Source: Bacteroidota bacterium
Lineage (GTDB): Bacteria; Bacteroidota; Bacteroidia; UKL13-3
Assembly: GCA_947462865.1 (NCBI GenBank)
Contig: CANHRW010000070.1
Span: 1 to 9,177, forward strand
Reading direction: 5' to 3'
DNA: 9,177 nucleotides
In this document: positions 1 through 7,268 of the stretch, one piece after another
Layout: each line of letters begins with the position of its first letter
How positions within the stretch are numbered: position 1 is the first letter of the stretch
Notes under the pieces: model-generated
Seen by the model: only the letters and a program-made list of their open reading frames with translations
Databases searched by the model: none
What the model was told of the DNA's origin: nothing
Program-made: the position numbers and the translations under genes

Positions 1-423
1 GAAACCGTTGATAAACTCATAGACAAAGACGAGAAAAAAGAAAGTGTTTTGAGTGAGGCTGAACAAACTTCTTTGAAAGAAACGTTTGAGCATCAATTTG
101 GTGCAATGGGTAAATTTAAATTTGAAACCAATGCATTGGCTACAGACGATCATTTTTTAACTTTAACCAAACCAGAATGGGAGAGGCGCATGATGGACAT
201 GCAGCGCATGCAAGGAAATTCAATGTTTGGAGCATTCCCAGAATCATGGAATGTGGTGGTAAATACCAACCACGACTTGGCAAGAAAAATTCTCAAAATT
301 GAAACCACAGAAAAAACGGCAGTATTGCAACAAGCTTTTGATTTAGCCCGTTTGTCTCAGAATTTATTGCATGGTGAAGAACTCACCAACTTTATCCAAC
401 GCAATTACGAGCAATTGAAGTAA
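1..423 (+). CDS. htpG: Molecular chaperone HtpG (Hsp90), C-terminal 140 residues
   Basis: The frame is open to the left edge, so this is the 3' end of a longer gene; an internal TTG at 49 is not its start. HtpG is the cytosolic bacterial Hsp90, a homodimeric ATP-dependent chaperone. The visible part is the end of the middle/C-terminal region and the dimerisation domain. Recognisable stretches are the PEWERRMMDMQRMQG segment, followed by FPESWNVVVNTNHDLARKIL and the terminal helix LARLSQNLLHGEELTNFIQR, which closely follow the C-termini of Bacteroidota HtpG proteins. As in other bacterial forms there is no MEEVD tail; the protein ends in EQLK. The ATPase domain lies outside the window, so ATP-site residues cannot be checked. 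The gene ends in TAA and is followed 15 bases later by a strong hairpin terminator. It converges with the ABC-F gene. Confidence 0.93.
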   Translation, partial: ETVDKLIDKDEKKESVLSEAEQTSLKETFEHQFGAMGKFKFETNALATDDHFLTLTKPEWERRMMDMQRMQGNSMFGAFPESWNVVVNTNHDLARKILKIETTEKTAVLQQAFDLARLSQNLLHGEELTNFIQRNYEQLK

Positions 424-438
424 AGCATGTTGGGTTCC

Positions 439-482
439 AAAAGGGAAGCGCGGCGATGAAATCGCCGCGCTTCCCTTTTTTT
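439..482 (+). terminator. GC-rich rho-independent terminator after htpG
   Basis: Bases 439-457 pair perfectly with 461-479 (19 bp), leaving a 3-base loop (gaa). The stem core is almost pure GC, and the + strand runs into seven Ts at 476-482. This is a textbook intrinsic terminator for htpG. The A-run at 439-442 on the left arm gives only a short U-run in the opposite direction, so it may also stop transcripts of the facing ABC-F gene, less efficiently. The GC content is strikingly higher than that of the surrounding sequence. Confidence 0.92.
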
Positions 483-519
483 ACGAATTTTACAACTCCT
501 TTAAACAATATTTGCAAAA

Positions 520-532
520 CTGAGTCGAAGTG
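520..532. repeat. Possible remnant of a Bacteroidota intergenic repeat
   Basis: The 13 bases ctgagtcgaagtg resemble the two ends of a short GC-richer sequence (ctgagcg..gtcgaagtg type) that I recall as frequent between genes in Bacteroidota genomes. Here the middle is missing. It occurs once in this window, so its repetitive nature is recalled, not shown by the sequence. The rest of the htpG/ABC-F gap (483-544) is AT-rich with nothing else recognisable. Confidence 0.25.
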
Positions 533-544
533 AAAAATTTGAAA

Positions 545-2467
545 TTATTCCAATTCTATCAACTCTTCCAATACTCGTTCCATTTCTTTTTCAAGATGAT
601 TCAACGCTTTTTTTTCTGCATCGTAAAAACGGTTCAAGTCAGCTAATTTATTGGCATCGCTGGTTAAATTGACATCAGAAAAAGACAATTCCAAATCGGC
701 TATTTTTGATTTGGTTTGAGTAGCCTGGTTTTCGTAATCGGCCAATTGCTTTTTGAGTTTTTGAATGTAATTGTTGCTTACAGCCAATTTATTTTCTTCG
801 GTTGAAACAGGTTTAACATCAGCTTTTTTGACAGGTTTAGGTGCATTGGCAGCGATGAGTTTTTTATCTTCCTCTTGCTTGGCCTTCCAATATTCGTATT
901 CTTCGTAATTGCCTAGGTATTCTTTGATTTGTCCATCTTCAATCCACCAAATTTTATTGGCAATTTGAGAAACAAAGAATCGGTCATGGCTCACCACCAC
1001 AAAACTACCTTGATAACCTTCTAAAGCTTGAATGAGGATATTGATGCTGCGCATGTCTAAGTGGTTGGTAGGCTCATCCAGCAACAAGAAATTGGCCTCT
1101 GTTAACAAAGTTTTTGCCAAAGCAACCCTTGCTTTTTCACCACCACTTAATACTTTAATTTTTTTGAAAACGCTGTCGCCTTCAAACAAGAAACAGCCCA
1201 AAATGGTTCTCAATTCAGTTTCAGAACGGTCTGAACCAAATTCAAGCAATTCTTGTAAAATTTCGTTTTGTAAGTTCAACGATTCCAATTGATGCTGGGC
1301 ATAAAAGGCTTGTTTTACATTGTGCCCTTTTTTGATTTCACCATTAAAAGTATCAGTGCCAGCCATTAAACGAAGCAAGGTAGATTTACCTTTACCATTT
1401 GCACCAATCAAGGCAATTTTATCGCCCCTTTCAATTTTTCCAAAGGCATGTTTTAAAATTTCTATATCCGGATAAGATTTGCTGACATCTTCAAACTCAG
1501 CAATAAAACGGCCTGGTTGTTGGGCCACTCTAAACTGAATATTGATTTCTCTATTATCGTCTTCAGGAGCTTCAATGCGCTCAATGCGATCAAGCATTTT
1601 AACTCGGCTTTGTGCCATAGATGCCTTACTGGCTTTGGCTTTAAAGCGGTTAATTAATTTCTCTTGGTCTTTGATAAACTGTTGTTGGTTGTCGTAAGAA
1701 CGTTGTTGGAGTTCCATACGTTCCGATTTTTGGGTCAAATAAAAACTGTAATTACCAGTGTATTCAAAAATCTTTTGCATACTCACCTCTACAATTTTAT
1801 TCACCATTTTATCTAAGAAAAAGCGGTCATGACTCACTACGATTACTGTTCCTTTGTAACTTCTGAGGTATTCTTCTAACCAAACAATACTGGGTAAATC
1901 CAAGTGGTTGGTAGGTTCATCCAGCATGAGTAAATTGGGTTCTTGCAAGAGCATTTTTGCCAATAACACACGCATGCGCCATCCTCCAGAAAATTTGTTA
2001 AAGGGTTGGTTCAATTGTGCTGTTGTAAAGCCTAAACCTTCTAATATTTTTTCTGTTTTATGTCTGATATTGTAGCCATCCAATTGTTCAAATGCTTCTT
2101 GTTTATCGCTTAGCTTTTGGATGATTTCGTCGCTGTGGTCTGTTTCTAGTTGAACAATGATCTCTTCAATTTCTTTCTCAAGCCTTAATGCATCTGCAAA
2201 AGCAGTCATTGCGACATTTAAAATGCATTCCTCTGAATCAAAACTCAATTGATCCTGGTTCAAGAATCCAATGGTTAAATCTTTGGGTTTGCTCATACTG
2301 CCCTCTGTGAGGCTGTATTCACCATCAATTATTCTCAATAAGGTTGATTTACCAGTACCATTGAGCCCGATTAATCCAATTCTTTCGTTGGGTTTGATAT
2401 GCCAATTGGCATTGCGGTACAAAAAACGTCCGCCAAATTCAAATCCTATATCTGTTAGTGCAATCAT
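545..2467 (-). CDS. ABC-F family ATPase (ribosome-associated, Uup/YheS-like)
   Basis: This 640-residue protein has two ABC ATPase domains in one chain and no membrane segments, which is the ABC-F architecture. Such proteins bind the ribosomal E site and act in translation or ribosome rescue rather than transport. Domain 1 has Walker A at 34-42 (GLNGTGKST), signature FSGGWRMRV near 159-167, Walker B LLMLDEP with catalytic Glu184, and H-loop His213. Domain 2 has Walker A at 355-363 (GANGKGKST), signature LSGGEKARV near 440-448, Walker B with Glu465, and His494. Between them, about 240-310, is the charged helical linker expected to reach the P-site tRNA, including RFKAKASKASMAQSRVK. A Lys/Pro-rich stretch near 540-555 leads to a C-terminal coiled coil (about 563-638), as in Uup-type members. 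All catalytic residues are present. The start is ATG at 2467. A resistance role cannot be inferred from the sequence alone. Confidence 0.93.
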   Translation of the reverse strand: MIALTDIGFEFGGRFLYRNANWHIKPNERIGLIGLNGTGKSTLLRIIDGEYSLTEGSMSKPKDLTIGFLNQDQLSFDSEECILNVAMTAFADALRLEKEIEEIIVQLETDHSDEIIQKLSDKQEAFEQLDGYNIRHKTEKILEGLGFTTAQLNQPFNKFSGGWRMRVLLAKMLLQEPNLLMLDEPTNHLDLPSIVWLEEYLRSYKGTVIVVSHDRFFLDKMVNKIVEVSMQKIFEYTGNYSFYLTQKSERMELQQRSYDNQQQFIKDQEKLINRFKAKASKASMAQSRVKMLDRIERIEAPEDDNREINIQFRVAQQPGRFIAEFEDVSKSYPDIEILKHAFGKIERGDKIALIGANGKGKSTLLRLMAGTDTFNGEIKKGHNVKQAFYAQHQLESLNLQNEILQELLEFGSDRSETELRTILGCFLFEGDSVFKKIKVLSGGEKARVALAKTLLTEANFLLLDEPTNHLDMRSINILIQALEGYQGSFVVVSHDRFFVSQIANKIWWIEDGQIKEYLGNYEEYEYWKAKQEEDKKLIAANAPKPVKKADVKPVSTEENKLAVSNNYIQKLKKQLADYENQATQTKSKIADLELSFSDVNLTSDANKLADLNRFYDAEKKALNHLEKEMERVLEELIELE

Positions 2468-2476
2468 TTGTGGGCG

Positions 2477-2484
2477 CGAATATA
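2477..2484 (-). promoter_or_regulatory. Weak candidate -7 element for the ABC-F gene
   Basis: Read on the minus strand this is TATATTCG, one mismatch from the Bacteroidota -7 consensus TAnnTTTG. It would start transcription only a few bases before the ATG. No TTG lies at the usual -33 distance; the nearest upstream TTG is about 30 bases away. A promoter is needed somewhere in 2468-2542, because the fabI terminator lies just upstream. Confidence 0.25.
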
Positions 2485-2542
2485 CAAGCTAATCAGGTTC
2501 TTTTTATAAAAAATCAAACAGCTGTAGACTTGGGTAAACTGC

Positions 2543-2571
2543 AAAAAAAAATCCCCCAATGGAGGATTTTT
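2543..2571 (-). terminator. Rho-independent terminator after fabI
   Basis: Bases 2547-2554 pair with 2564-2571 (aaaaatcc/ggattttt). The stem continues with two C-G pairs past one C.A mismatch and closes on an aat loop at 2558-2560. On the minus strand the stem runs into nine Us (the A-run at 2543-2551). It lies 18 bases after the fabI stop and before the ABC-F start, so it separates the two units. Confidence 0.85.
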
Positions 2572-2588
2572 CAATGTTTTAATTTGGT

Positions 2589-3404
2589 TTATTTGTTTTC
2601 CATCATCTTAAACACATCGTAACTAAAGCCAGTGAAACTGAAGCCACCATCGTGAAACAAGTTTTGCATGGTTACTTTTTTACTCAAATCACTAAACATC
2701 AATACACAGTAATTGGCGCAATCTTCTGCAGATGCATTGCCCAATGGAGAAAGCGCAGCAGCATAATCAAAGAAATCTCCAAAACCTTTTACGCCACTTC
2801 CTGCAGTGGTCATGGTAGGGCTTTGTGAAATGGTATTTACGCGCACATTCTTTTCTTTTCCAAAACGGTATCCAAAACTTCTGGCATAACTTTCTAACAA
2901 AGACTTGGCATCGCCCATTTCGTGGTAATCAGGGAATACCCTTTGAGCACCAATATAGGTTAAGCCAACAATTGAACCCCATTCATTGATGGCATCCATT
3001 TTATAAACAGTTTGCATGAGCCTGTGAAAGCTAATGGCAGAAATGTCTAAAGTATCGTGCATGAATTTGTAATCAATGTCTGTATAATCTTTCCCTTTTC
3101 TGATGTTCAAACTCATTCCCACTGAATGCAGAATAAAATCTATTTTTCCGCCTAAAATTTCCATGGATTGTGCAATTAAATTTTCCATGTCTTCAGTTTT
3201 AGAAACATCACATGGAATTACTTTTGCATTGCCGCAGGTTTCAGCCAATTTGTTGATTTCACCCATACGCATGGCAATAGGGGCGTTGGTTAATACAAAG
3301 GTAGCGCCTTGTTCATGACATTTTAAAGCGGCTTCCCAAGCAATGCTTTTGTCGTTCAATGCACCAAAAATAATTCCCTTTTTCCCTTTTAATAAATTGT
3401 TCAT
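2589..3404 (-). CDS. fabI: Enoyl-[acyl-carrier-protein] reductase FabI
   Basis: This is a 271-residue short-chain dehydrogenase/reductase that carries out the last step of each type II fatty-acid elongation cycle, reducing trans-2-enoyl-ACP with NAD(P)H in the cytosol. The nucleotide-binding turn is GIIFGALNDKSIAW (10-23), in the divergent form typical of FabI rather than the usual TGxxxGIG. The active site matches FabI spacing: Tyr150, Tyr160 and Lys167, corresponding to E. coli Tyr146, Tyr156 and Lys163 (YIGAQR..., then Y-x6-K). HSVG at 93-96 keeps the glycine equivalent to E. coli Gly93. The substrate-loop segment is SQSPTMTTAGSGVKGF (193-208), with SP where E. coli has GP. Length matches the family. 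The start is ATG at 3404, without a clear Shine-Dalgarno site. It is divergent from the M1 peptidase gene. Confidence 0.96.
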   Translation of the reverse strand: MNNLLKGKKGIIFGALNDKSIAWEAALKCHEQGATFVLTNAPIAMRMGEINKLAETCGNAKVIPCDVSKTEDMENLIAQSMEILGGKIDFILHSVGMSLNIRKGKDYTDIDYKFMHDTLDISAISFHRLMQTVYKMDAINEWGSIVGLTYIGAQRVFPDYHEMGDAKSLLESYARSFGYRFGKEKNVRVNTISQSPTMTTAGSGVKGFGDFFDYAAALSPLGNASAEDCANYCVLMFSDLSKKVTMQNLFHDGGFSFTGFSYDVFKMMENK

Positions 3405-3428
3405 TCGGTTTAGATTATTTATTTCTTG

Positions 3429-3461
3429 TTGGCAAGATTAAGAAATTTGCAATTAGATTTG
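3429..3461 (+). promoter_or_regulatory. Probable promoter of the M1 peptidase gene
   Basis: TAGATTTG at 3454-3461 matches the Bacteroidota -7 consensus TAnnTTTG exactly. A TTG at 3429-3431 lies 22 bases upstream, within the 17-23 base spacing reported for Flavobacterium promoters. Transcription would begin near 3466-3470, just before the GTG at 3480. This placement argues against translation starting at the TTG at 3426. Confidence 0.6.
3433..3440 (-). promoter_or_regulatory. Candidate -7 element for fabI
   Basis: On the minus strand this reads TAATCTTG, one mismatch from TAnnTTTG, about 28 bases upstream of the fabI ATG, giving a short leader. There is no TTG at the ideal -33 spacing. It lies within the same short divergent region as the better element at 3454-3461 on the other strand. 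Confidence 0.3.
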
Positions 3462-3479
3462 ATAAAATTTATCAGCATT

Positions 3480-5111
3480 GTGTGTAAATCAATTTGTTTC
3501 AGTAGGGGGCTGTCCCTGATTATAGGCATTTTATTGCTTTTTTCATCGGTCTCTGCCAAGCATAGGCTCAACAGAAAAAGCATCCAATTAAAAGCAGAAG
3601 TAGATTCACTCAGCTATACCATTCAATTGCGTATTTTTCCTGAACAAAAACGTTTGCAAGGGTCAAATAAAATGGTATTTAAGCCAATCCATCCTAAAAA
3701 CACAATCGAATTTCAACTTCATGCAAATCTAAACATAGATTCTATTACACTGAATCAGCAGCATATCAATTATAGCAGAAGTTCAGACAATGTTACGCTG
3801 CAAGTATTAAAAACGCACAAGCGAATGCTGTTCGATACAATAATGGTGTATTACAATGGCAATCCAATTGTTTCTGAAAACCCACCTTGGCAACCTGGTT
3901 TTGTTTGGTCAAAAGATAGCTTGGGTTTTCCCTTTATAGGATTGGCCTGTGAATCGGAGGGTGCCAACATTTGGTTTCCTTGTTTTGATGCTTGGAATAT
4001 TGAACCCATGCAAGTGAAACTGACAATAGATGTGCCAGAAGGGCTTACTGCTGTAGCCAACGGAAGGTTAATTGGTTCAGGTAATTTGGATGATGGCTTT
4101 CACCGATTTGTTTGGCAAACACATTATCCAATTAACCATTATGGAATTACGCTCAATATTGGCAAATACACGCATTTATCTGATAGGTATACAAGAATGG
4201 ACAAAGCGCAATTGCAACTGAATTATTATGTTTTGAGTTACCATGCACAACAAGCTGCTCAACATTTTGAACAAGTAAAGCCTATGATGCGCTGCTTTGA
4301 GAAATTTATAGGTGAATACCCATTTAGCAACGAAGGTTATAAATTGGTTGAAACACCGTATTGGGGCATGGAGCACCAAACTTGTGTAGCCTATGGCAAT
4401 GGGTTTAAAAACAATGAATTTGGTTTCGATTTTATCATCATTCACGAATCGGCACACGAATGGTTTGCCAACAGTATTACGGCTCAATCCCGATCAGATA
4501 TGTGGATCCATGAAAGTTTCACCACCTATATGGAATCTTTGTTTGTAGAATGTATGGCTGGTCCTGAGAGAGCCAAAACCTATTTACTCAATCAATATCC
4601 TAAAATTCAAAACCAAAGGCCAATATTAGAAACCTTTGGAATCAATAGACAATACAAAGACAACGATATTTATTACAAAGGAGCTTGGATTTTACACACG
4701 CTCAGAAATTGTATAGACAACGATACTTTGTGGTTCAATGCGTTGTTCGATTTTCATCAAACTTTCAAGTATCAAATTATAAGAACTGAAGATGTGGTAG
4801 ATTTCTTCTCAGCCAGATGCAGAATTGAACTCGTTCCATTTTTTAATTCCTATTTGTGTAGTAAAAATGTGCCAGTTTTAGAGTACGATATCATCCATAA
4901 AAATGGTTTAAACGAATTGCATTTTAGGTTAAAAAGCAATCATCAAGAACTAGAAATGCCAATTAAAATGACACTGGGTAAGAACAGGTTCGAAACCATT
5001 ATTGTTGGCCCTGAATGGCAATTAACTGATTTGCCCTATACCGATGAATCTTTGTTTCAAGTAAAGCCAGCAAGTTATTTGATTGAAACCAAACGCCGTA
5101 AAAGGTTCTGA
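3480..5111 (+). CDS. Secreted M1-family zinc metallopeptidase (aminopeptidase-like)
   Basis: M1 peptidases remove N-terminal residues from peptides using one zinc. Residues below use the longest frame (from TTG 3426, 561 aa); subtract 18 for the GTG start. The zinc site is H340-E341-S-A-H344 with Glu363 in WIHESF, the exact HExxH-x18-E spacing of the family. The substrate-binding GxMEN region appears as WGMEHQT (313-319), and YYKG (416-419) holds the likely catalytic tyrosine, Tyr416. A β-rich N-terminal domain occupies about 55-250. There is only a short C-terminal part after the catalytic domain and no T9SS sorting domain; the protein ends in a basic KRRKRF tail. There is no ATG near the 5' end. 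GTG at 3480 gives a clean signal peptide (MCKSICFSRG, a hydrophobic core, then VSA|K) and lies just after a consensus promoter, so I prefer it over TTG 3426. Exact specificity is unknown. Confidence 0.88.
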   Translation: MCKSICFSRGLSLIIGILLLFSSVSAKHRLNRKSIQLKAEVDSLSYTIQLRIFPEQKRLQGSNKMVFKPIHPKNTIEFQLHANLNIDSITLNQQHINYSRSSDNVTLQVLKTHKRMLFDTIMVYYNGNPIVSENPPWQPGFVWSKDSLGFPFIGLACESEGANIWFPCFDAWNIEPMQVKLTIDVPEGLTAVANGRLIGSGNLDDGFHRFVWQTHYPINHYGITLNIGKYTHLSDRYTRMDKAQLQLNYYVLSYHAQQAAQHFEQVKPMMRCFEKFIGEYPFSNEGYKLVETPYWGMEHQTCVAYGNGFKNNEFGFDFIIIHESAHEWFANSITAQSRSDMWIHESFTTYMESLFVECMAGPERAKTYLLNQYPKIQNQRPILETFGINRQYKDNDIYYKGAWILHTLRNCIDNDTLWFNALFDFHQTFKYQIIRTEDVVDFFSARCRIELVPFFNSYLCSKNVPVLEYDIIHKNGLNELHFRLKSNHQELEMPIKMTLGKNRFETIIVGPEWQLTDLPYTDESLFQVKPASYLIETKRRKRF

Positions 5112-5113
5112 TT

Positions 5114-5995
5114 TTATTCAGGTAGCATTTCTAAGATTTTATCTTGTTTGATCCATTTGCCATCTTTCCAAAGGCAATAATCAAAACTGCCATCAGGAAA
5201 ATAAAACATAGGATTTCCAATGTTTGCATCTTTGTTGGGTACTAAATTTTCAAACAACAAGTATTTGTATTTTTCATTGTATTTCAATCCCATAGAAGCG
5301 GCATTGCTGTATTCAAAGACCATGCGGTAAAAAACTTGTTTGCGTTTGAGGTCAAAAATAGGAGCTCCAAATTTGGGCAGACCATCTTTAAAAAATAACA
5401 CATCTGCAATTTTTTTGTTGCTGTTTTTATCTGCACCATCCCAACCCAAAAGGGTATAGTAATTTTGTTTTTTAAATTTGGTTTGGATGATTTTGTAATA
5501 GGTAGCTCCAAACCAATGATTGGCATCTAATTCGGTAAATAAAAAATTATTGGCACTGTCACTGCGGTCTATCAATGGATAAATATTTTTAAAAGGGTAG
5601 GAACCATGAATTTTATTGGCCAATTCTGGATTCATTTGTATCACACCAAAATACCTGAATTTCTCATCATCGGTGGCAATATTCCAAGTAATTACCCTGA
5701 AAGATTGGTCTGGTGCATTTAAAATGTTCACATGTTTGAGCGAATCAAAAGGGTAATTGAATGATCCTGTTACCTTCAATGCCCTGCTCAATTGAATGAT
5801 GAAGTTTTTACCTGAGCTGAGTCTGGTTTGTTCGTCGTAGTTTAAAATCATTTCTTTACCCAAACCCGAAAGGCGAATTTCAAAATCTTTTAAACTGTCT
5901 AGGCTGTTTAATTCTGGTTGATTTTGGGCATAAACATGAAAGTTTATTGTAAGCAATGCAATCAGTAAAAATGGAGTGATACGGTTCAATAGCAT
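5114..5995 (-). CDS. Uncharacterised exported protein, Bacteroidota-type
   Basis: I cannot assign a function. With the ATG at 5995 the product has 293 residues and starts with a typical Sec signal peptide: MLLNR, a hydrophobic stretch to about residue 19, and a likely cleavage after VYA (residue 23), leaving QNQ at the mature N-terminus. There is no lipobox cysteine, so a soluble periplasmic or secreted protein is inferred. The mature part looks globular and aromatic-rich, with the segments YYTLLGWDGADKNSNKK, FGAPIFDLKRKQVFYRMVFEY and FPDGSFDYCLW. I recall similar segments in hypothetical proteins of other Bacteroidota. The frame extends 13 codons further to a TTG at 6034, but that TTG lies inside the terminator hairpin of the upstream thiolase gene, so it is rejected. 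Its 3' end lies 2 bases from the stop codon of the convergent M1 peptidase. Confidence 0.8.
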   Translation of the reverse strand: MLLNRITPFLLIALLTINFHVYAQNQPELNSLDSLKDFEIRLSGLGKEMILNYDEQTRLSSGKNFIIQLSRALKVTGSFNYPFDSLKHVNILNAPDQSFRVITWNIATDDEKFRYFGVIQMNPELANKIHGSYPFKNIYPLIDRSDSANNFLFTELDANHWFGATYYKIIQTKFKKQNYYTLLGWDGADKNSNKKIADVLFFKDGLPKFGAPIFDLKRKQVFYRMVFEYSNAASMGLKYNEKYKYLLFENLVPNKDANIGNPMFYFPDGSFDYCLWKDGKWIKQDKILEMLPE

Positions 5996-6006
5996 GCAAC
6001 AAAATA

Positions 6007-6045
6007 AATAAAAAAAGCTGTATTTGTTTGTCAAATACAGCTTTT
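6007..6045 (-). terminator. Rho-independent terminator after the thiolase gene
   Basis: Bases 6013-6026 pair perfectly with 6032-6045 (14 bp) around the 5-base loop tttgt. On the minus strand the stem ends in a T-rich tract (TTTTTT, then ATTTATTTT). It begins 20 bases after the thiolase stop and ends just upstream of the ATG at 5995 of the next gene. That gene therefore depends on read-through or on a promoter hidden in this hairpin; near matches to TAnnTTTG exist here but none is exact. Confidence 0.85.
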
Positions 6046-6065
6046 AAAAACAATTCTTTTATTTT

Positions 6066-7244
6066 TTAAATGCGTTCCAATACAATGGCACTGGCACCAC
6101 CGCCACCATTACAAATTCCGGTAACACCATATTTTCCACCTTCGTTGGTTAGGATGGTAGATAAAGTTGTTACAATTCTAGCACCACTGCAACCTATTGG
6201 GTGACCCAATGCCACAGCACCACCATAAACATTTACTTTTTTATCAGAAATACCCATTAATTTGTTGTTCGCTAATCCTACCACTGAAAAGGCTTCGTTC
6301 AATTCAAAGAAATCAACTTGGTCAATGGTAATTCCAGCCATTTCCAAAGCTTTTGGAATAGCCAATGCTGGAGTAGTAGTAAACCATTCTGGCGCTTGAG
6401 CTGCATCTGCAAATCCAATTATTTTAGCTATTGGTTTCAATCCCAAAGCATTCATTTTTTCTTCGCTCATCAATACCAAGGCACTGGCACCATCATTTAA
6501 TTTTGAAGCATTGGCAGCTGTAATTGTTCCTTCTTTTTCAAAAGCTGGTTTTAAAGTTTTGAGCTTTTCAAAATTTACTTTTAAATACTCTTCATCAGCA
6601 CTTACTAGTATTGGGTCTTTACCTCGTTGCGGAACCGATACTGGTACTATTTCATTTTCGAATGCGTTTTTGGCATAAGCTTGTTGTGCACGTGTATAAG
6701 ATTCAATGGCAAATTGGTCTTGGTCTTCTCTTGTAAAACCATATTCTCTTGCACATATTTCGGCAGCATTGCCCATGTGAAAATCTTTGTAAACATCCCA
6801 TAATCCGTCTTTGATCAAACCATCAACCAAGGTGCCATTGCCCAATCTATAACCAGTACGGGCTTTGTCTAAATAATAAGGAATATTGCTCATGCTTTCC
6901 ATTCCACCAGCAACAACTACATCGTTGCTACCTAGCATAATGCTTTGTGCAGCCAACATAATCGCTTTTGAGCCAGATGCACAAACTTTATTTACAGTAG
7001 TTGAAGGGATGGTATTGGGTAAACCAGCACCAATCATGGCTTGTGTTGCAGGAGCTTGTCCTAATCCAGCAGAAATAACATTCCCCATAATGACTTCTTG
7101 AACCGCATTTGGGTCAAGTTTAATTTTATCCAATGCACCTTTGATGGCAATTGCACCCAATTGAGTGGCTGTTAAACTTGATAATGATCCACCCATTGCG
7201 CCAATTGGCGTTCTGACAGCAGAAACTATGTAAACACTTTTCAT
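6066..7244 (-). CDS. atoB: Acetyl-CoA C-acetyltransferase (thiolase II)
   Basis: This is a 392-residue thiolase that interconverts two acetyl-CoA with acetoacetyl-CoA plus CoA. Counted from the ATG at 7244, the acyl-accepting cysteine is Cys88 in VNKVCASGS, Asn316 lies in NEAF, His348 in GHPIGCSGAR and Cys378 in ICNGGGGAS. Asn316, His348 and Cys378 fall on the same numbers as in the Zoogloea biosynthetic thiolase, also about 392 residues. The segments GGMESMSNIPYYL and DGLIKDGLWDVYKDFHMGNAAE resemble mitochondrial acetoacetyl-CoA thiolase (T2/ACAT1) more than long-chain FadA, so short-chain specificity is likely. No FadB-type partner is in the window, so the direction (degradation or synthesis) is open. 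A TTG at 7271 would add 9 residues but lies in the predicted promoter, so it is rejected. The gene is divergent from the class IV aminotransferase gene. Confidence 0.93.
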   Translation of the reverse strand: MKSVYIVSAVRTPIGAMGGSLSSLTATQLGAIAIKGALDKIKLDPNAVQEVIMGNVISAGLGQAPATQAMIGAGLPNTIPSTTVNKVCASGSKAIMLAAQSIMLGSNDVVVAGGMESMSNIPYYLDKARTGYRLGNGTLVDGLIKDGLWDVYKDFHMGNAAEICAREYGFTREDQDQFAIESYTRAQQAYAKNAFENEIVPVSVPQRGKDPILVSADEEYLKVNFEKLKTLKPAFEKEGTITAANASKLNDGASALVLMSEEKMNALGLKPIAKIIGFADAAQAPEWFTTTPALAIPKALEMAGITIDQVDFFELNEAFSVVGLANNKLMGISDKKVNVYGGAVALGHPIGCSGARIVTTLSTILTNEGGKYGVTGICNGGGGASAIVLERI

Positions 7245-7268
7245 GTTGTTTTTATATTTTAATGGCTG

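Noticed and set aside
1032..1292. Short plus-strand frames opposite the ABC-F gene (also 2271-2492) and opposite fabI (3103-3318)
   Set aside because: All are shadows of strongly conserved genes on the minus strand; none has its own promoter or plausible product.
545..2467. ABC-F protein as an antibiotic-resistance determinant or a drug exporter
   Set aside because: It has no membrane segments, so it is not an exporter. Its tail and linker look like housekeeping Uup/YheS-type members, and nothing nearby suggests a resistance locus.
545..3404. ABC-F and fabI as one operon
   Set aside because: A hairpin followed by nine Us (2571-2543) lies between them on the transcribed strand, so separate transcription is more likely.
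4176..4487. 103-codon open frame on the minus strand inside the M1 peptidase gene
   Set aside because: It is antisense to the zinc-binding region of a clearly coding gene, and the translation resembles no known family.
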